From Nostoc sp. PCC 7107 (lineage in GTDB: Bacteria > Cyanobacteriota > Cyanobacteriia > Cyanobacteriales > Nostocaceae): DNA of 64,000 nt. The translations under genes were made by a program, and so were the position numbers. The stretch covers positions 2,684,501 to 2,748,500 of the forward strand of contig NC_019676.1 in the NCBI RefSeq assembly GCF_000316625.1, read 5' to 3'. A model generated the notes under the pieces. The model had not been told where the DNA came from, searched no databases, and saw only the letters and a program-made list of their open reading frames with translations. Below are positions 8,578-16,807 of the stretch, one piece after another. Numbering within the stretch: the stretch's first letter is position 1; every line of letters begins with the position of its first letter.

Positions 8578-9093
8578 TTATTTGAAGATTAAATCTAAAC
8601 GCCATAGCAAGGGGTCTGTTTCATAGCCTCGTTCTGGGCTAGATAACATTGTGGAACCGTCTGTAATTAAATTACGCCAAAATTGTAAAGCTGCGATCGC
8701 TGATTTTCGGTTAATCTCACACCTGCGGGATTTTGGGCATCACCACTCACCAATTCACCGCCACCACTCCACATGAATGGCAACATGGGTTTGGTTAAAT
8801 TTATCTACCAGCTTTTGCAATACATCTCGATTTGGTGGTGGATTCACACCATGCCATAAACTTAGATGAGTGACCTTACCTGCTTCGACTCTAGAACGCA
8901 GAGTTTGACACCCGCTTACAGCAACTATTCCTATGAGCAGTAATAGGAGTGATTGCTTAAAATATTGTGGCAATTTCTTTTTTCTGCGTCTAAATGTGCA
9001 AATAGTAAACAAAAATTGCTGGAGAAGATGAATCATTAATCTAACAGGGAATAGCAACTCATGAAGAATGAAAGTTAAATTTTGATACTTCAC
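8578..9093 (-). pseudogene. Decayed extracellular solute-binding lipoprotein (sugar ABC type)
   Basis: The 5' part encodes a hydrophobic signal segment ending in a lipobox (LLIGIVAVSGC) and then VTHLSLWHGVNPPPN and a KLVDKFNQTH segment, typical of ABC sugar-binding protein N-termini. This frame stops at 8755. Immediately after, another frame reads SGGGELVSGDAQNPAGV, and after a further shift near 8700 a third reads AIAALQFWRNLITDGSTML and ERGYETDPLLWRL before a TAA at 8578. These pieces belong to the same family, but the middle of the protein is missing. The gene has therefore suffered an internal deletion and at least one frameshift. It is unlikely to be functional. Confidence 0.75.
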
Positions 9094-9120
9094 ACTTCAT
9101 ACTTCACACTTCACACTTTC
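9086..9120. repeat. Heptanucleotide tandem tract (ACTTCAC/ACTTCAT)
   Basis: About five imperfect heptamer copies lie between the pseudogene start and yebC, the same family as the tract at 4038-4070. Confidence 0.8.
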
Positions 9121-9165
9121 CTTGTATATTCTAATCTTTGGAGAGAACATAAATAGTTTCAAATT

Positions 9166-9924
9166 ATGGCAGGTCATAGTAAATGGGCTAATATTAAGCG
9201 CCAAAAGGCTGTAGTGGATGCCAAAAGAGGAAAGACTTTCACTCAGTTATCGCGGGCGATTATTTTGGCGGCAAGAAATGGTGTCCCAGACCCAACCGGG
9301 AATTTTCAACTACGCACAGCAATTGAAAAAGCAAAGGCAGCGGGTATCCCCAATGATAATATTGAGCGAGCGATCGCTAAAGGTGCAGGTACATTTAGTG
9401 GCGATAATCATAGTCTGGAAGAAATTCGCTACGAAGGTTATGGCCCTTGTGGTGTGGCAATTTTAATTGAAGCCCTCACTGATAATCGCAATCGCACTGC
9501 GGCTGATTTACGGGTGGCTTTTAGTAAAAATGGTGGAAATTTGGGTGAGATTGGTTGCGTTAGCTGGATGTTTGACCAAAAAGGCGTGTGTATTGTGCAA
9601 GGTGTGGTTGATGAAGACCAACTTTTAGAAGCATCTTTAGAAGGTGGCGCTGAGTCGTATGAAATGACGGAAGATGAGACGGCGGAAGTACTGACTGAAG
9701 TCGCTAATTTAGAAATTCTCAACCAAACCCTCAAAGACAAGGGTTTTAAAGTCACTGATGCCGAATTGCGCTGGATTCCCAGTAATAATGTAGAGGTGAT
9801 AGACTCAGACCAGGCGCGATCGCTACTCAAGTTAATTGATACTCTAGAAGGTTTAGATGATGTGCAGAATGTCACATCTAATTTTGATATGTCAGAACAG
9901 TTATTGGCTGTGAGTGTTGTTTAA
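9166..9924 (+). CDS. YebC/PmpR family protein
   Basis: Protein of 252 residues, the usual family length, starting MAGHSKWANIKRQKAVVDAK, the family signature. Other typical blocks are the segment from NDNIERAIAKGAG and the TAADLRVAFSKNGGNLGE motif. YebC-family proteins were long annotated as transcription regulators, and some members are now linked to relief of ribosome stalling; which role applies here cannot be told from the sequence. It is a single gene followed by a MITE-like element. Confidence 0.95.
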   Translation: MAGHSKWANIKRQKAVVDAKRGKTFTQLSRAIILAARNGVPDPTGNFQLRTAIEKAKAAGIPNDNIERAIAKGAGTFSGDNHSLEEIRYEGYGPCGVAILIEALTDNRNRTAADLRVAFSKNGGNLGEIGCVSWMFDQKGVCIVQGVVDEDQLLEASLEGGAESYEMTEDETAEVLTEVANLEILNQTLKDKGFKVTDAELRWIPSNNVEVIDSDQARSLLKLIDTLEGLDDVQNVTSNFDMSEQLLAVSVV

Positions 9925-9948
9925 GGACATAGCTGTAGTCACATAGAC

Positions 9949-10039
9949 AGGACTTACGCACAGGCTACGGAAAATCGAACCACAGAGACGCAGAGGTCAC
10001 GGAGAAATGAGAGTTTGAGAGGTATTTTGCGTAAGTCCT
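9949..10039. mobile_element. 91-bp MITE-like element
   Basis: Perfect 12-bp terminal inverted repeats (AGGACTTACGCA at 9949-9960 and its complement at 10028-10039) enclose a 67-bp non-coding core that contains a CACAGAGACGCAGAGG motif. No transposase is present. I see no certain target-site duplication. It resembles the small non-autonomous elements common in Nostocales intergenic regions. Confidence 0.7.
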
Positions 10040-10157
10040 AATAGATTCAGACATTCTAAAAAAGTGAATGCCAGAAACAGTAATGTTTTTAACTTCTGTT
10101 TCCAGCTTTCTGCTATGTATATAAATTTAGCCAAACCCAAATACTCATGAGACTGAC

Positions 10158-11351
10158 TTAATATTTCGTCTCAACACTTGGCTCTTGATATTTGACTCCT
10201 CGTTTACTATGACGAGACTGAGCAACAATAGAATAAACAGTGTAGCGTAACCGATTAATCGCACCGACAGGACGATGTACTGCTAAACCATTCCCTGGAG
10301 AAAAACTGAGATTTTCCCCAAAGTCATTTTCTAAGGGAGAATCAACTTTCTGATGCTTCACTGTCAGACGGCCAATTGTCAAAAAAGGTGATTCTGCTTC
10401 ATTCCAGGGAATAGTGGAATCATCAACTGACATCTCTGGTTTAGTTTGGAATTGGATTTGAAAGTCCCAAGCGTATTCAACATCAGGCTTGGCTAAAGCT
10501 TGAATGATATCTTCTCGGTAGTAGTTGTCCTCTGCACCTGAAGCTTTGACACGCTGAAGTTCAGTTTCTGGTCTGGACTCTAGAGGAAGTGGTTGATGAG
10601 GTGCTTGAGTGGAGACGGGAGTAAATCCATATTTAATCACAGCTGGATATTCCACCGGAACTCGACCTGGTTGGGATGGGTCAAAATCAGATTTGAGTCC
10701 CACTGAATAGGCCGAAGCACTCCAATAGCGTTCGGTTAGTAAACTTTTAGGAAAACGTTTGAAACTAGTTTGTAAAAGATTTGATTCGTAGGGATGTAAC
10801 TTTAGCCATAACAGCACCAACAACTTAAAAAGCGGAAATAAACCTGCTCGATAAATCGCCAAAAAAAAGCCGTAGAAATCTTTAATAGTTCTGACAAAAA
10901 AGAGTTCGGTATTGTGGACAATAATATCGTGGGTTTTTAACTCGTGACTTTGCGGTAATCTTTCTCCTTCTACCCCAATGATTTTAACTGCCATAGAGCG
11001 CGTATCGCCTTCATAATCATTTTTGACTGAGAATGCACCACTAGCAAATCGTAACCAAACTGGATATTGTTTTGCTTTGGCAAATAAACCTTGTTTGAGG
11101 GAAATTCCTTGAATTTGAGCTTCAGTTAAGGAAGTACGTTGACGCAATTCTTGTTTAATTGCAGCTTCATCAAAGTCAAAAATTTCTAAAGTACCTTGAA
11201 TAGCAGCATGGGTTTTAGAGTGAGTATCTCGCTTGGCAATTTTTTGCTTCTCACCCTTGTAAAGATTATCCATGTTTTTTTTAACTAGCTCACTCATAAG
11301 AGCGCAATATTTTGCTTCGTCTTGTTCTGGATATTCTGTAAATAGGTTCAT
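10158..11351 (-). CDS. Catalase-related haem protein, probable fatty acid hydroperoxide-converting enzyme
   Basis: Soluble haem protein of 397 residues, much shorter than true catalases and similar in size to the catalase-related allene oxide synthase/hydroperoxide lyase class. The distal His motif is THAAIQG (His48). The proximal haem ligand fits the RxxxY pattern in RYTVY (Arg369, Tyr373). The gene is downstream of a cyclooxygenase-like dioxygenase on the same strand. In Nostoc punctiforme, as I recall the literature, such a pair makes linoleate 10S-hydroperoxide and then cleaves it (10S-dioxygenase plus catalase-related hydroperoxide lyase). By analogy this enzyme probably converts the hydroperoxide to aldehydes or another oxylipin. 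The exact product is inferred. Confidence 0.85.
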   Translation of the reverse strand: MNLFTEYPEQDEAKYCALMSELVKKNMDNLYKGEKQKIAKRDTHSKTHAAIQGTLEIFDFDEAAIKQELRQRTSLTEAQIQGISLKQGLFAKAKQYPVWLRFASGAFSVKNDYEGDTRSMAVKIIGVEGERLPQSHELKTHDIIVHNTELFFVRTIKDFYGFFLAIYRAGLFPLFKLLVLLWLKLHPYESNLLQTSFKRFPKSLLTERYWSASAYSVGLKSDFDPSQPGRVPVEYPAVIKYGFTPVSTQAPHQPLPLESRPETELQRVKASGAEDNYYREDIIQALAKPDVEYAWDFQIQFQTKPEMSVDDSTIPWNEAESPFLTIGRLTVKHQKVDSPLENDFGENLSFSPGNGLAVHRPVGAINRLRYTVYSIVAQSRHSKRGVKYQEPSVETKY

Positions 11352-11412
11352 TTTTCAACAAATAGAATAATTGTGGCGAGATATTTTTTAACTAATAAAA
11401 CACGAGAGCTTC

Positions 11413-11445
11413 AGAACCCCGACTTCTCAAAGAAGTCGGGGTTCT
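11413..11445. repeat. Dispersed palindrome, second copy
   Basis: Perfect 15-bp inverted repeat (AGAACCCCGACTTCT, loop CAA) with the same core as 5602-5634. It sits in the 124-bp gap between the dioxygenase and catalase-related genes and could act as an attenuator or mRNA stabiliser inside the cassette. Confidence 0.85.
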
Positions 11446-11475
11446 TGCTGTCCTTATCAATCACACTCAAATCAG

Positions 11476-13113
11476 CTATTCCTTGTGCAATTCAAAAGTA
11501 ACTTTGTACTTCTTGTCTGATGCAGGAACGTTGCGATTAACTAAATCTGAAACAGTGTTTGTAGTTTGGTAGATTTCCCAACCTATAGGTGAAAGAGTAT
11601 CTTTATTGAAGATTTTAGGTGATAGCAAAGGATTTGTTAGCGCCTGAGAAAAGGCATCAATCCCAATTAAACGTGCTACTAACGGAGGGATAGTTGAATT
11701 TTGCCGCACATCTTCAGAGTAGAGTCCGACAAAAAACTCAATATTATCAACATGACCATAGAATTCTTTGAGTTTTTGTTGAGTAAATTCATCTCCAGTA
11801 ATTTGGTCAAAACTGGTAACTCTAGGGAAACCACACAATTCTCGATAATCGTTGTAACTGGCTAATTGCAGTTGTCTTCCTAGTTTAATAGAAGGTAATT
11901 CAGCTAAGTCAACTAGTATATTAGGAGTGTTGAATAAACCAATTCTTGTCCCTGCTTGAGAACAAGTTTCTTCCATCAATGCTCCTAAACCTTGGTCAAT
12001 TAAGATTTTATTATTCCAGAGAGTGTCTGCAACATGAGTGGGTTTACCGTTACAGTTAAATGTTTCAGGAATTGCACTATGCCAACGATAAACAAAATCA
12101 AATTCAATTGCCATGTGATTGGTACGATACCAACTTTCTTTTGTAAAAGCTTCAGGATCAGCAAATAGCTTAAAGTGATAAGGAGTGATGTGGTTAATGT
12201 ACTCTTCCATAATAATTTTGAGAATAATTGCCATGAGAATATTTCTCGAAGTTTGGAAGAGACGTTCATCATCCCAATCTGGATAATTACTAGCTAATAC
12301 ATCACACAGACGATTATGTTCTCGCAGACAGAGAGTATTGAGCATGACATAGCCAATTTGTACATTTGCTCGTTCTACTCCCATCGCAAAAAGATATTGT
12401 TTTTTATCTGCTGGCTGTCTTTTTTCATCATTAACAGGTTCATAAAGACCAGCAAATTGTGGGTCAACTATACCCTGGGCTGGATCAGCATAATAAAATA
12501 GAGGATATTCTTCTTCTACACCATCTTGGCGTTTGAGTTTTTGAGTTTTGAATTTACCGCCTTGAAAGCTTCTTAAAAGGTGTGTTTGTTTTCTGGTTAA
12601 ACCATAAACATTACATAAATCAATTTCATGATTGGATGTATTTTTTAATTTATTAGTGTGATCTAGACGGAGAAAACTATCGGTAAACCACTGTACCCAA
12701 TAGGGAAACAGCATAGTTGATTTGCTAGAGTAAATTGTTTTACCGTCTCTTTTACGGAATAAAATCGCTAGGTCTTCAACTTTTGGAAGATTCCCCTCGG
12801 CGTTTAATTTGGGATTAGGTGGTAGATGTCTTCCGGTATAAGTGCGATCGTTGAGTGAATCCCAGGAAGTATAAGTATCAGTTTTTTTCTTTTTGTCTGT
12901 ATCAGGAATATGCTCATCTAGTGTCATCGTGCTGTAAGGATTGGGACGAGTAGGAATTTTGTAGATGAGACTATTGAGCAACGCTTTGTTAACTTTACGT
13001 TTGAGAGATTCATTGCTTTGGATTAATTGCCAAAGCCCTTTAAAGTTAGTTAAAACTAATGTTTGAATTTTGTTATTTAAACCATCTCTAGATGTGTCTC
13101 TTTTACCAGCCAT
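11476..13113 (-). CDS. Cyclooxygenase-like haem dioxygenase (probable linoleate 10S-dioxygenase)
   Basis: Member of the animal haem peroxidase superfamily, 545 residues, with no signal peptide or EGF module. VYRWHS gives the catalytic Tyr342 and proximal haem ligand His345, equivalent to the Y-x-W-H motif of cyclooxygenases. LREHNRLCDVL is the conserved helix motif of the superfamily. At the site of the distal peroxidase His (FTHQF in COX) this protein has FTDSF with Asp145, so a peroxidase cycle is probably weak or absent. Related cyanobacterial enzymes oxygenate linoleate to a 10S-hydroperoxide. The neighbours, a lipase-like protein upstream and a hydroperoxide-converting enzyme downstream, fit an oxylipin pathway. 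Confidence 0.87.
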   Translation of the reverse strand: MAGKRDTSRDGLNNKIQTLVLTNFKGLWQLIQSNESLKRKVNKALLNSLIYKIPTRPNPYSTMTLDEHIPDTDKKKKTDTYTSWDSLNDRTYTGRHLPPNPKLNAEGNLPKVEDLAILFRKRDGKTIYSSKSTMLFPYWVQWFTDSFLRLDHTNKLKNTSNHEIDLCNVYGLTRKQTHLLRSFQGGKFKTQKLKRQDGVEEEYPLFYYADPAQGIVDPQFAGLYEPVNDEKRQPADKKQYLFAMGVERANVQIGYVMLNTLCLREHNRLCDVLASNYPDWDDERLFQTSRNILMAIILKIIMEEYINHITPYHFKLFADPEAFTKESWYRTNHMAIEFDFVYRWHSAIPETFNCNGKPTHVADTLWNNKILIDQGLGALMEETCSQAGTRIGLFNTPNILVDLAELPSIKLGRQLQLASYNDYRELCGFPRVTSFDQITGDEFTQQKLKEFYGHVDNIEFFVGLYSEDVRQNSTIPPLVARLIGIDAFSQALTNPLLSPKIFNKDTLSPIGWEIYQTTNTVSDLVNRNVPASDKKYKVTFELHKE

Positions 13114-13188
13114 AATAATTACCTCTGTATTGATTGAATTTAGAATTTATTACTTGTAGCGATCGCCAAAAAATTTCCTGATCTGGTA

Positions 13189-14199
13189 TTAATCCAATAA
13201 TTTGGAAATAATTGTTTTTAAATTTTTCGGTCTATAGTCCTTGCGACCTTTTAGGCGGTTGATTGCACTGTCATGAATATCTTCAATAGCGTCACCAACC
13301 TCACGCAGCTTGATTCCTGCTAATTTAAAGAACCCAGGATCATTCTTAAACTCACATTCATAATTGGGGTTGATACCTGTGGGAATTACGCTTGGATCAA
13401 AATCCAACCCCAATCCTAAATCACCAACAGAATCAATCATCCACTGTAAGGCTGCATCGGATAAGCCGCTGTGTTCTTCAGTTCCACCACCAACGCAACC
13501 ATGTTCACCAGGAAACCACTTTTGAACCACTCTTTGGTTTTTAGCTTCAGGATGGGGTTTCATTGGCGTTACATCAAAGATTTCCCGGATTTCGTCGATC
13601 GCCATTGCGTGGATCGCATTCTGGATATCTTTGTTTAAAGTAGTGTCATGAAATCTGTAGCGTTGATTAAGTTGGTCGTGAAACTTTTTGAAGACGGCTA
13701 ACCCAGGAATACCCAGCGCTCCCACGGTGTCAAAACAACCAATCAAGGTGATGGGAACTCTTTCTCCGTATGTGTTTCGATATTCTACTGCTTCTTTATC
13801 TTTAGGCCTGACATTTCGTTTGCGATAAAGCTCGTAAGCTTCGTGTGCTTTGGTGATATGCGGTCGGTCTAGCAAACCTGAACAATAGATCATTCCTGCT
13901 AAACTTCTAACTGTATAAGCACCACGACTAAAGCCAAATAAATAAATTTCATCACCAGGAACATAGTTGAGAACCAGAAACCGATAGCCATCTTCAATAT
14001 TTTTATCGATTCCTAATCCTGTAGCTCCTCCTAAAACCTTTTGACTATCAGTGCCAATTCCTTCATCATAAAATACAATCTGGGTAACTCCATCTTGAGC
14101 AATTGGTTTTACAGATTGAGCTAGTTTCACTACATTACTTGGATATGGACTAGCTAACTGTTGCCAAGTTCCATCACAACAAATAACAAGACGTTTCAT
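13189..14199 (-). CDS. DUF2235 alpha/beta hydrolase (lipase/phospholipase-like)
   Basis: Protein of 336 residues of the DUF2235 family. It starts MKRLVICCDGTWQQ, the family's N-terminal strand and CDGTW motif. The nucleophile elbow GFSRGAYTVRSLAG (GxSxG) and FDTVGALGIPG are typical. The family includes Tle1-type phospholipases of type VI secretion effectors, but no secretion gene is nearby here. It is the first gene of the cassette, 75 bp upstream of the dioxygenase gene. I infer that it may release linoleate or other fatty acids from membrane lipids for the dioxygenase. The substrate is unproven. Confidence 0.85.
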   Translation of the reverse strand: MKRLVICCDGTWQQLASPYPSNVVKLAQSVKPIAQDGVTQIVFYDEGIGTDSQKVLGGATGLGIDKNIEDGYRFLVLNYVPGDEIYLFGFSRGAYTVRSLAGMIYCSGLLDRPHITKAHEAYELYRKRNVRPKDKEAVEYRNTYGERVPITLIGCFDTVGALGIPGLAVFKKFHDQLNQRYRFHDTTLNKDIQNAIHAMAIDEIREIFDVTPMKPHPEAKNQRVVQKWFPGEHGCVGGGTEEHSGLSDAALQWMIDSVGDLGLGLDFDPSVIPTGINPNYECEFKNDPGFFKLAGIKLREVGDAIEDIHDSAINRLKGRKDYRPKNLKTIISKLLD

Positions 14200-14569
14200 T
14201 GTTCTGTTTTAAAGTTTTTGAGTGGTTTGAGAAAGCAGAACAAAAAATGTCACAATTTGGCTTATATTTATCAGCCAAATCAAGACTCTTTTTGAGACAT
14301 GGTAATTATGTTTTTTTAGTATTTAAATTGCCATACGTTAGACTACAAACACTTAATTAATCAAGCAAGTATTTGTACAATAAGTTTACTTTCTGGTTAT
14401 TTTTGAGGACAGTTAAGACAGTTAAGACATTTAAGGCAATAAAAATAGTTAAAAAAGTTAATCAAATACTTGAGTATGTTGATGGAATCAGAAACTTCGC
14501 TGATCAACTTGCCCTATCAGGGGCGATCGCGTAAGAATAATATTTAAGATGGCTTAATTTCTCTTAACA
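14200..14569. other. Divergent intergenic region upstream of the oxylipin cassette
   Basis: About 370 AT-rich bases between DUF2235 (minus) and the hydroxylase gene (plus). It contains direct repeats of GTTAAGACA-like units at about 14410-14435 and one HIP1 octamer at about 14523. No small gene is evident. Both promoters should be here. Confidence 0.5.
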
Positions 14570-15838
14570 ATGGCGCTAACCCAACCTACTCAAACTCTTT
14601 CTCCTCAGCAACCCGCAGCAGACAAACGGGGATACGACTATGATTTGGTAATTGTCGGCGGTGGAATCGTTGGGTTAACCCTAGCCGCTGCTTTAAAAGA
14701 CTCTGGCTTGAATATTCTGCTAATTGAAGCCAAGGTAACATCAGCATCCGTGGCTAAAGGCCAAGCGTATGCAGTCCATTTGCTTTCGGCGCTGATTTAC
14801 CAAGGTATTGGAGTTTGGGACAAAATCTTACCCCAAATTGCCAAATACCGCCATGTGCGGCTTTCGGATGCTGATTATCCTGATGTGGTGGAATTTGCAA
14901 CGGCTGATCTTGCTAAAGACACACCAGAGTTAGGTTACGTTGCTGAACACCAAGCTTTGTTGCAGCCTTTGCAGGAATTTGTGCAGAAATGTCCCAATGT
15001 GAATTATCTGTGTCCGGCGGAAGTAGTTGATACGCAACATCAGCAGGATATAGTGGCAATTGATATCAAGATTTCTGAGCAGATATATACAGTCCGCAGT
15101 AAATTACTGGTAGCGGCTGATGGATCGAGATCGCCTATTCGCCAAGCTGCGGGAATTAAAACTCATGGCTGGAAATATTGGCAATCTTGTATAGTTGCTT
15201 TTGTCAAACCAGAAAAGCCCCACAACGATACAGCTTACGAAAGATTTTGGCCTAGCGGCCCGTTTGCGATTTTACCTTTACCAGGGAACCGTTGCCGCAT
15301 TGTCTGGACAGCCCCGCATGAAGAAGCAAAAGCTTTGTGTGCTTTGGACGATGAGCAATTTTTGGCAGAATTAAGCCGCCGTTACGGTGATCAGATGGGC
15401 AAATTGGAATTATTAGGCGATCGCTTCGTCTTCCCAGTTCAACTCATGCAAAGCGATCGTTATGTCCTCCCCCGTTTGGCGTTAGTTGGTGATGCAGCCC
15501 ATAACTGTCATCCCGTTGGTGGACAAGGTTTAAACCTCGGTATTCGAGATGCAGCAGCACTGGCGCAAGTTATCCAAACAGCCCAGACTAAAGGCGAAGA
15601 TATCGGAAAAATTCAAGTTCTCAAACGCTATGAACGCTGGCGGAAACTGGAAAACCTGACAATTTTAGGTTTCACTGATTTATTAGACCGGATGTTTTCT
15701 AACCGAATCTTACCCTTAGTTGTGTTGCGGCGTTTAGGTTTATGGTTAATGCAGCGGGTTCCAATATTAAAGGTATTTGCCTTAAAATTAATGATTGGCT
15801 TAAAGGGGCGGACTCCGCAATTAGCACAACGGTTTTAG
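14570..15838 (+). CDS. FAD-dependent hydroxylase, UbiH/Coq6 family
   Basis: Flavoprotein monooxygenase of 422 residues. The Rossmann motif YDLVIVGGGIVGLTLAAAL is near residues 24-42, the DG motif is VAADGSRSPIRQAAG, and the second FAD motif is LVGDAAHNCHPVGGQGLNLG. These place it with ubiquinone-type ring hydroxylases. In cyanobacteria homologues have been linked to tocopherol or plastoquinone-related metabolism, but ubiquinone is not made, so the substrate is uncertain. The ATG at 14570 leaves a short Pro/Gln-rich N-terminus before the FAD strand. Confidence 0.9.
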   Translation: MALTQPTQTLSPQQPAADKRGYDYDLVIVGGGIVGLTLAAALKDSGLNILLIEAKVTSASVAKGQAYAVHLLSALIYQGIGVWDKILPQIAKYRHVRLSDADYPDVVEFATADLAKDTPELGYVAEHQALLQPLQEFVQKCPNVNYLCPAEVVDTQHQQDIVAIDIKISEQIYTVRSKLLVAADGSRSPIRQAAGIKTHGWKYWQSCIVAFVKPEKPHNDTAYERFWPSGPFAILPLPGNRCRIVWTAPHEEAKALCALDDEQFLAELSRRYGDQMGKLELLGDRFVFPVQLMQSDRYVLPRLALVGDAAHNCHPVGGQGLNLGIRDAAALAQVIQTAQTKGEDIGKIQVLKRYERWRKLENLTILGFTDLLDRMFSNRILPLVVLRRLGLWLMQRVPILKVFALKLMIGLKGRTPQLAQRF

Positions 15839-16066
15839 AAATTCAACGACAGATTTTGTCGTTGCGATCGCCTGCATAGCTGCATCCTTATCTGTGGCGG
15901 TCAAGTTAGTACTAGTGCAATTTTCTGCAATATTTACTACAACTTTGTACATTCTAAATCTCAGTATACTTAAAGTTGTCGAGCGATCGCTAATCTCTAA
16001 GGGAACGTTAGATCATGCACTTCCATCTATGATAAGGATCAGGACATTATTGAGGAGTTGAGGGCA

Positions 16067-16720
16067 ATGAAGATTCTACCTATTAGTAGCATGATCCTAA
16101 GTCTAATAGCTGCAATTGGTGGATCACCATTAGTGTTAGCAGTTCCCACAAAAGTTGCATTATATGGGAACACACAAATTGCTGAAAAACAACCACAACA
16201 ACTAGCGCAACTTTCAGGTGAAGGTGATTCAGAGCGATCGCAACTAGTACAACAAGCGAATGCTTTATATAATCAAGGAGATTTAACAGGTGCCGAAAAA
16301 ATCCTACGTAGATTAATTAAAAAATATCCTGAAGATGCTTTTGGACATTTTCAACTAGGCAATGTACTTCTCCGCCAAAAACAACCCGAACCAGCAATTA
16401 CATCATATCAAGAAGCTATTCGCCTCAAGCCAAAATATGCTTTAGCTTACAATGCACTCGGTGTTGTTTATGCAACTCAAGACCGCTGGGATGATGCTAT
16501 TAGTCAATATCGTAAAGCCTTAGAAATAAATGCTAATTATGGCGAAGCAATGACTAATTTAGGACAGGCGCTATGGCAACTTAATAAAAAAGATGAGGCA
16601 GTTGCTTCTCTAGAAAAAGCTTTAAATATTTTTAAAACCCAAAGTAGAAATGATAAAGTTTATCAAATTCAACAAATGTTAAAACAAATCAGAACTGCTG
16701 ATGATCCTAGTGTGTCTTGA
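16067..16720 (+). CDS. Secreted TPR-repeat protein
   Basis: Protein of about 217 residues with a signal peptide (MKILPISSMILSLIAAIGGS, cleavage probably after VLA) and at least three tetratricopeptide repeats at about residues 62-175 (for example AFGHFQLGNVLLRQKQPE and ALAYNALGVVYATQDRWDD). TPR proteins are scaffolds for protein contacts. I chose the ATG at 16067 over the in-frame TTG at 16058; a GAGGAG at 16052-16057 serves as ribosome binding site. The protein should be periplasmic or lumenal. The partner is unknown. Confidence 0.88.
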   Translation: MKILPISSMILSLIAAIGGSPLVLAVPTKVALYGNTQIAEKQPQQLAQLSGEGDSERSQLVQQANALYNQGDLTGAEKILRRLIKKYPEDAFGHFQLGNVLLRQKQPEPAITSYQEAIRLKPKYALAYNALGVVYATQDRWDDAISQYRKALEINANYGEAMTNLGQALWQLNKKDEAVASLEKALNIFKTQSRNDKVYQIQQMLKQIRTADDPSVS

Positions 16721-16760
16721 ATATCACTAAAGAGACAAATTAAGGTAGATAGAATACCTG

Positions 16761-16794
16761 GTAGGGTGTTTTGCTACAGTTGGATTCACCCTAC
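16761..16794. terminator. Hairpin between convergent genes
   Basis: GTAGGGTG and CACCCTAC form an 8-bp stem with an 18-base loop between the TPR gene and the HEPN-like gene, which converge here. It is plausible as a terminator although it lacks a strong T run. Confidence 0.5.
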
Positions 16795-16807
16795 ATTCCT
16801 ACTTATT

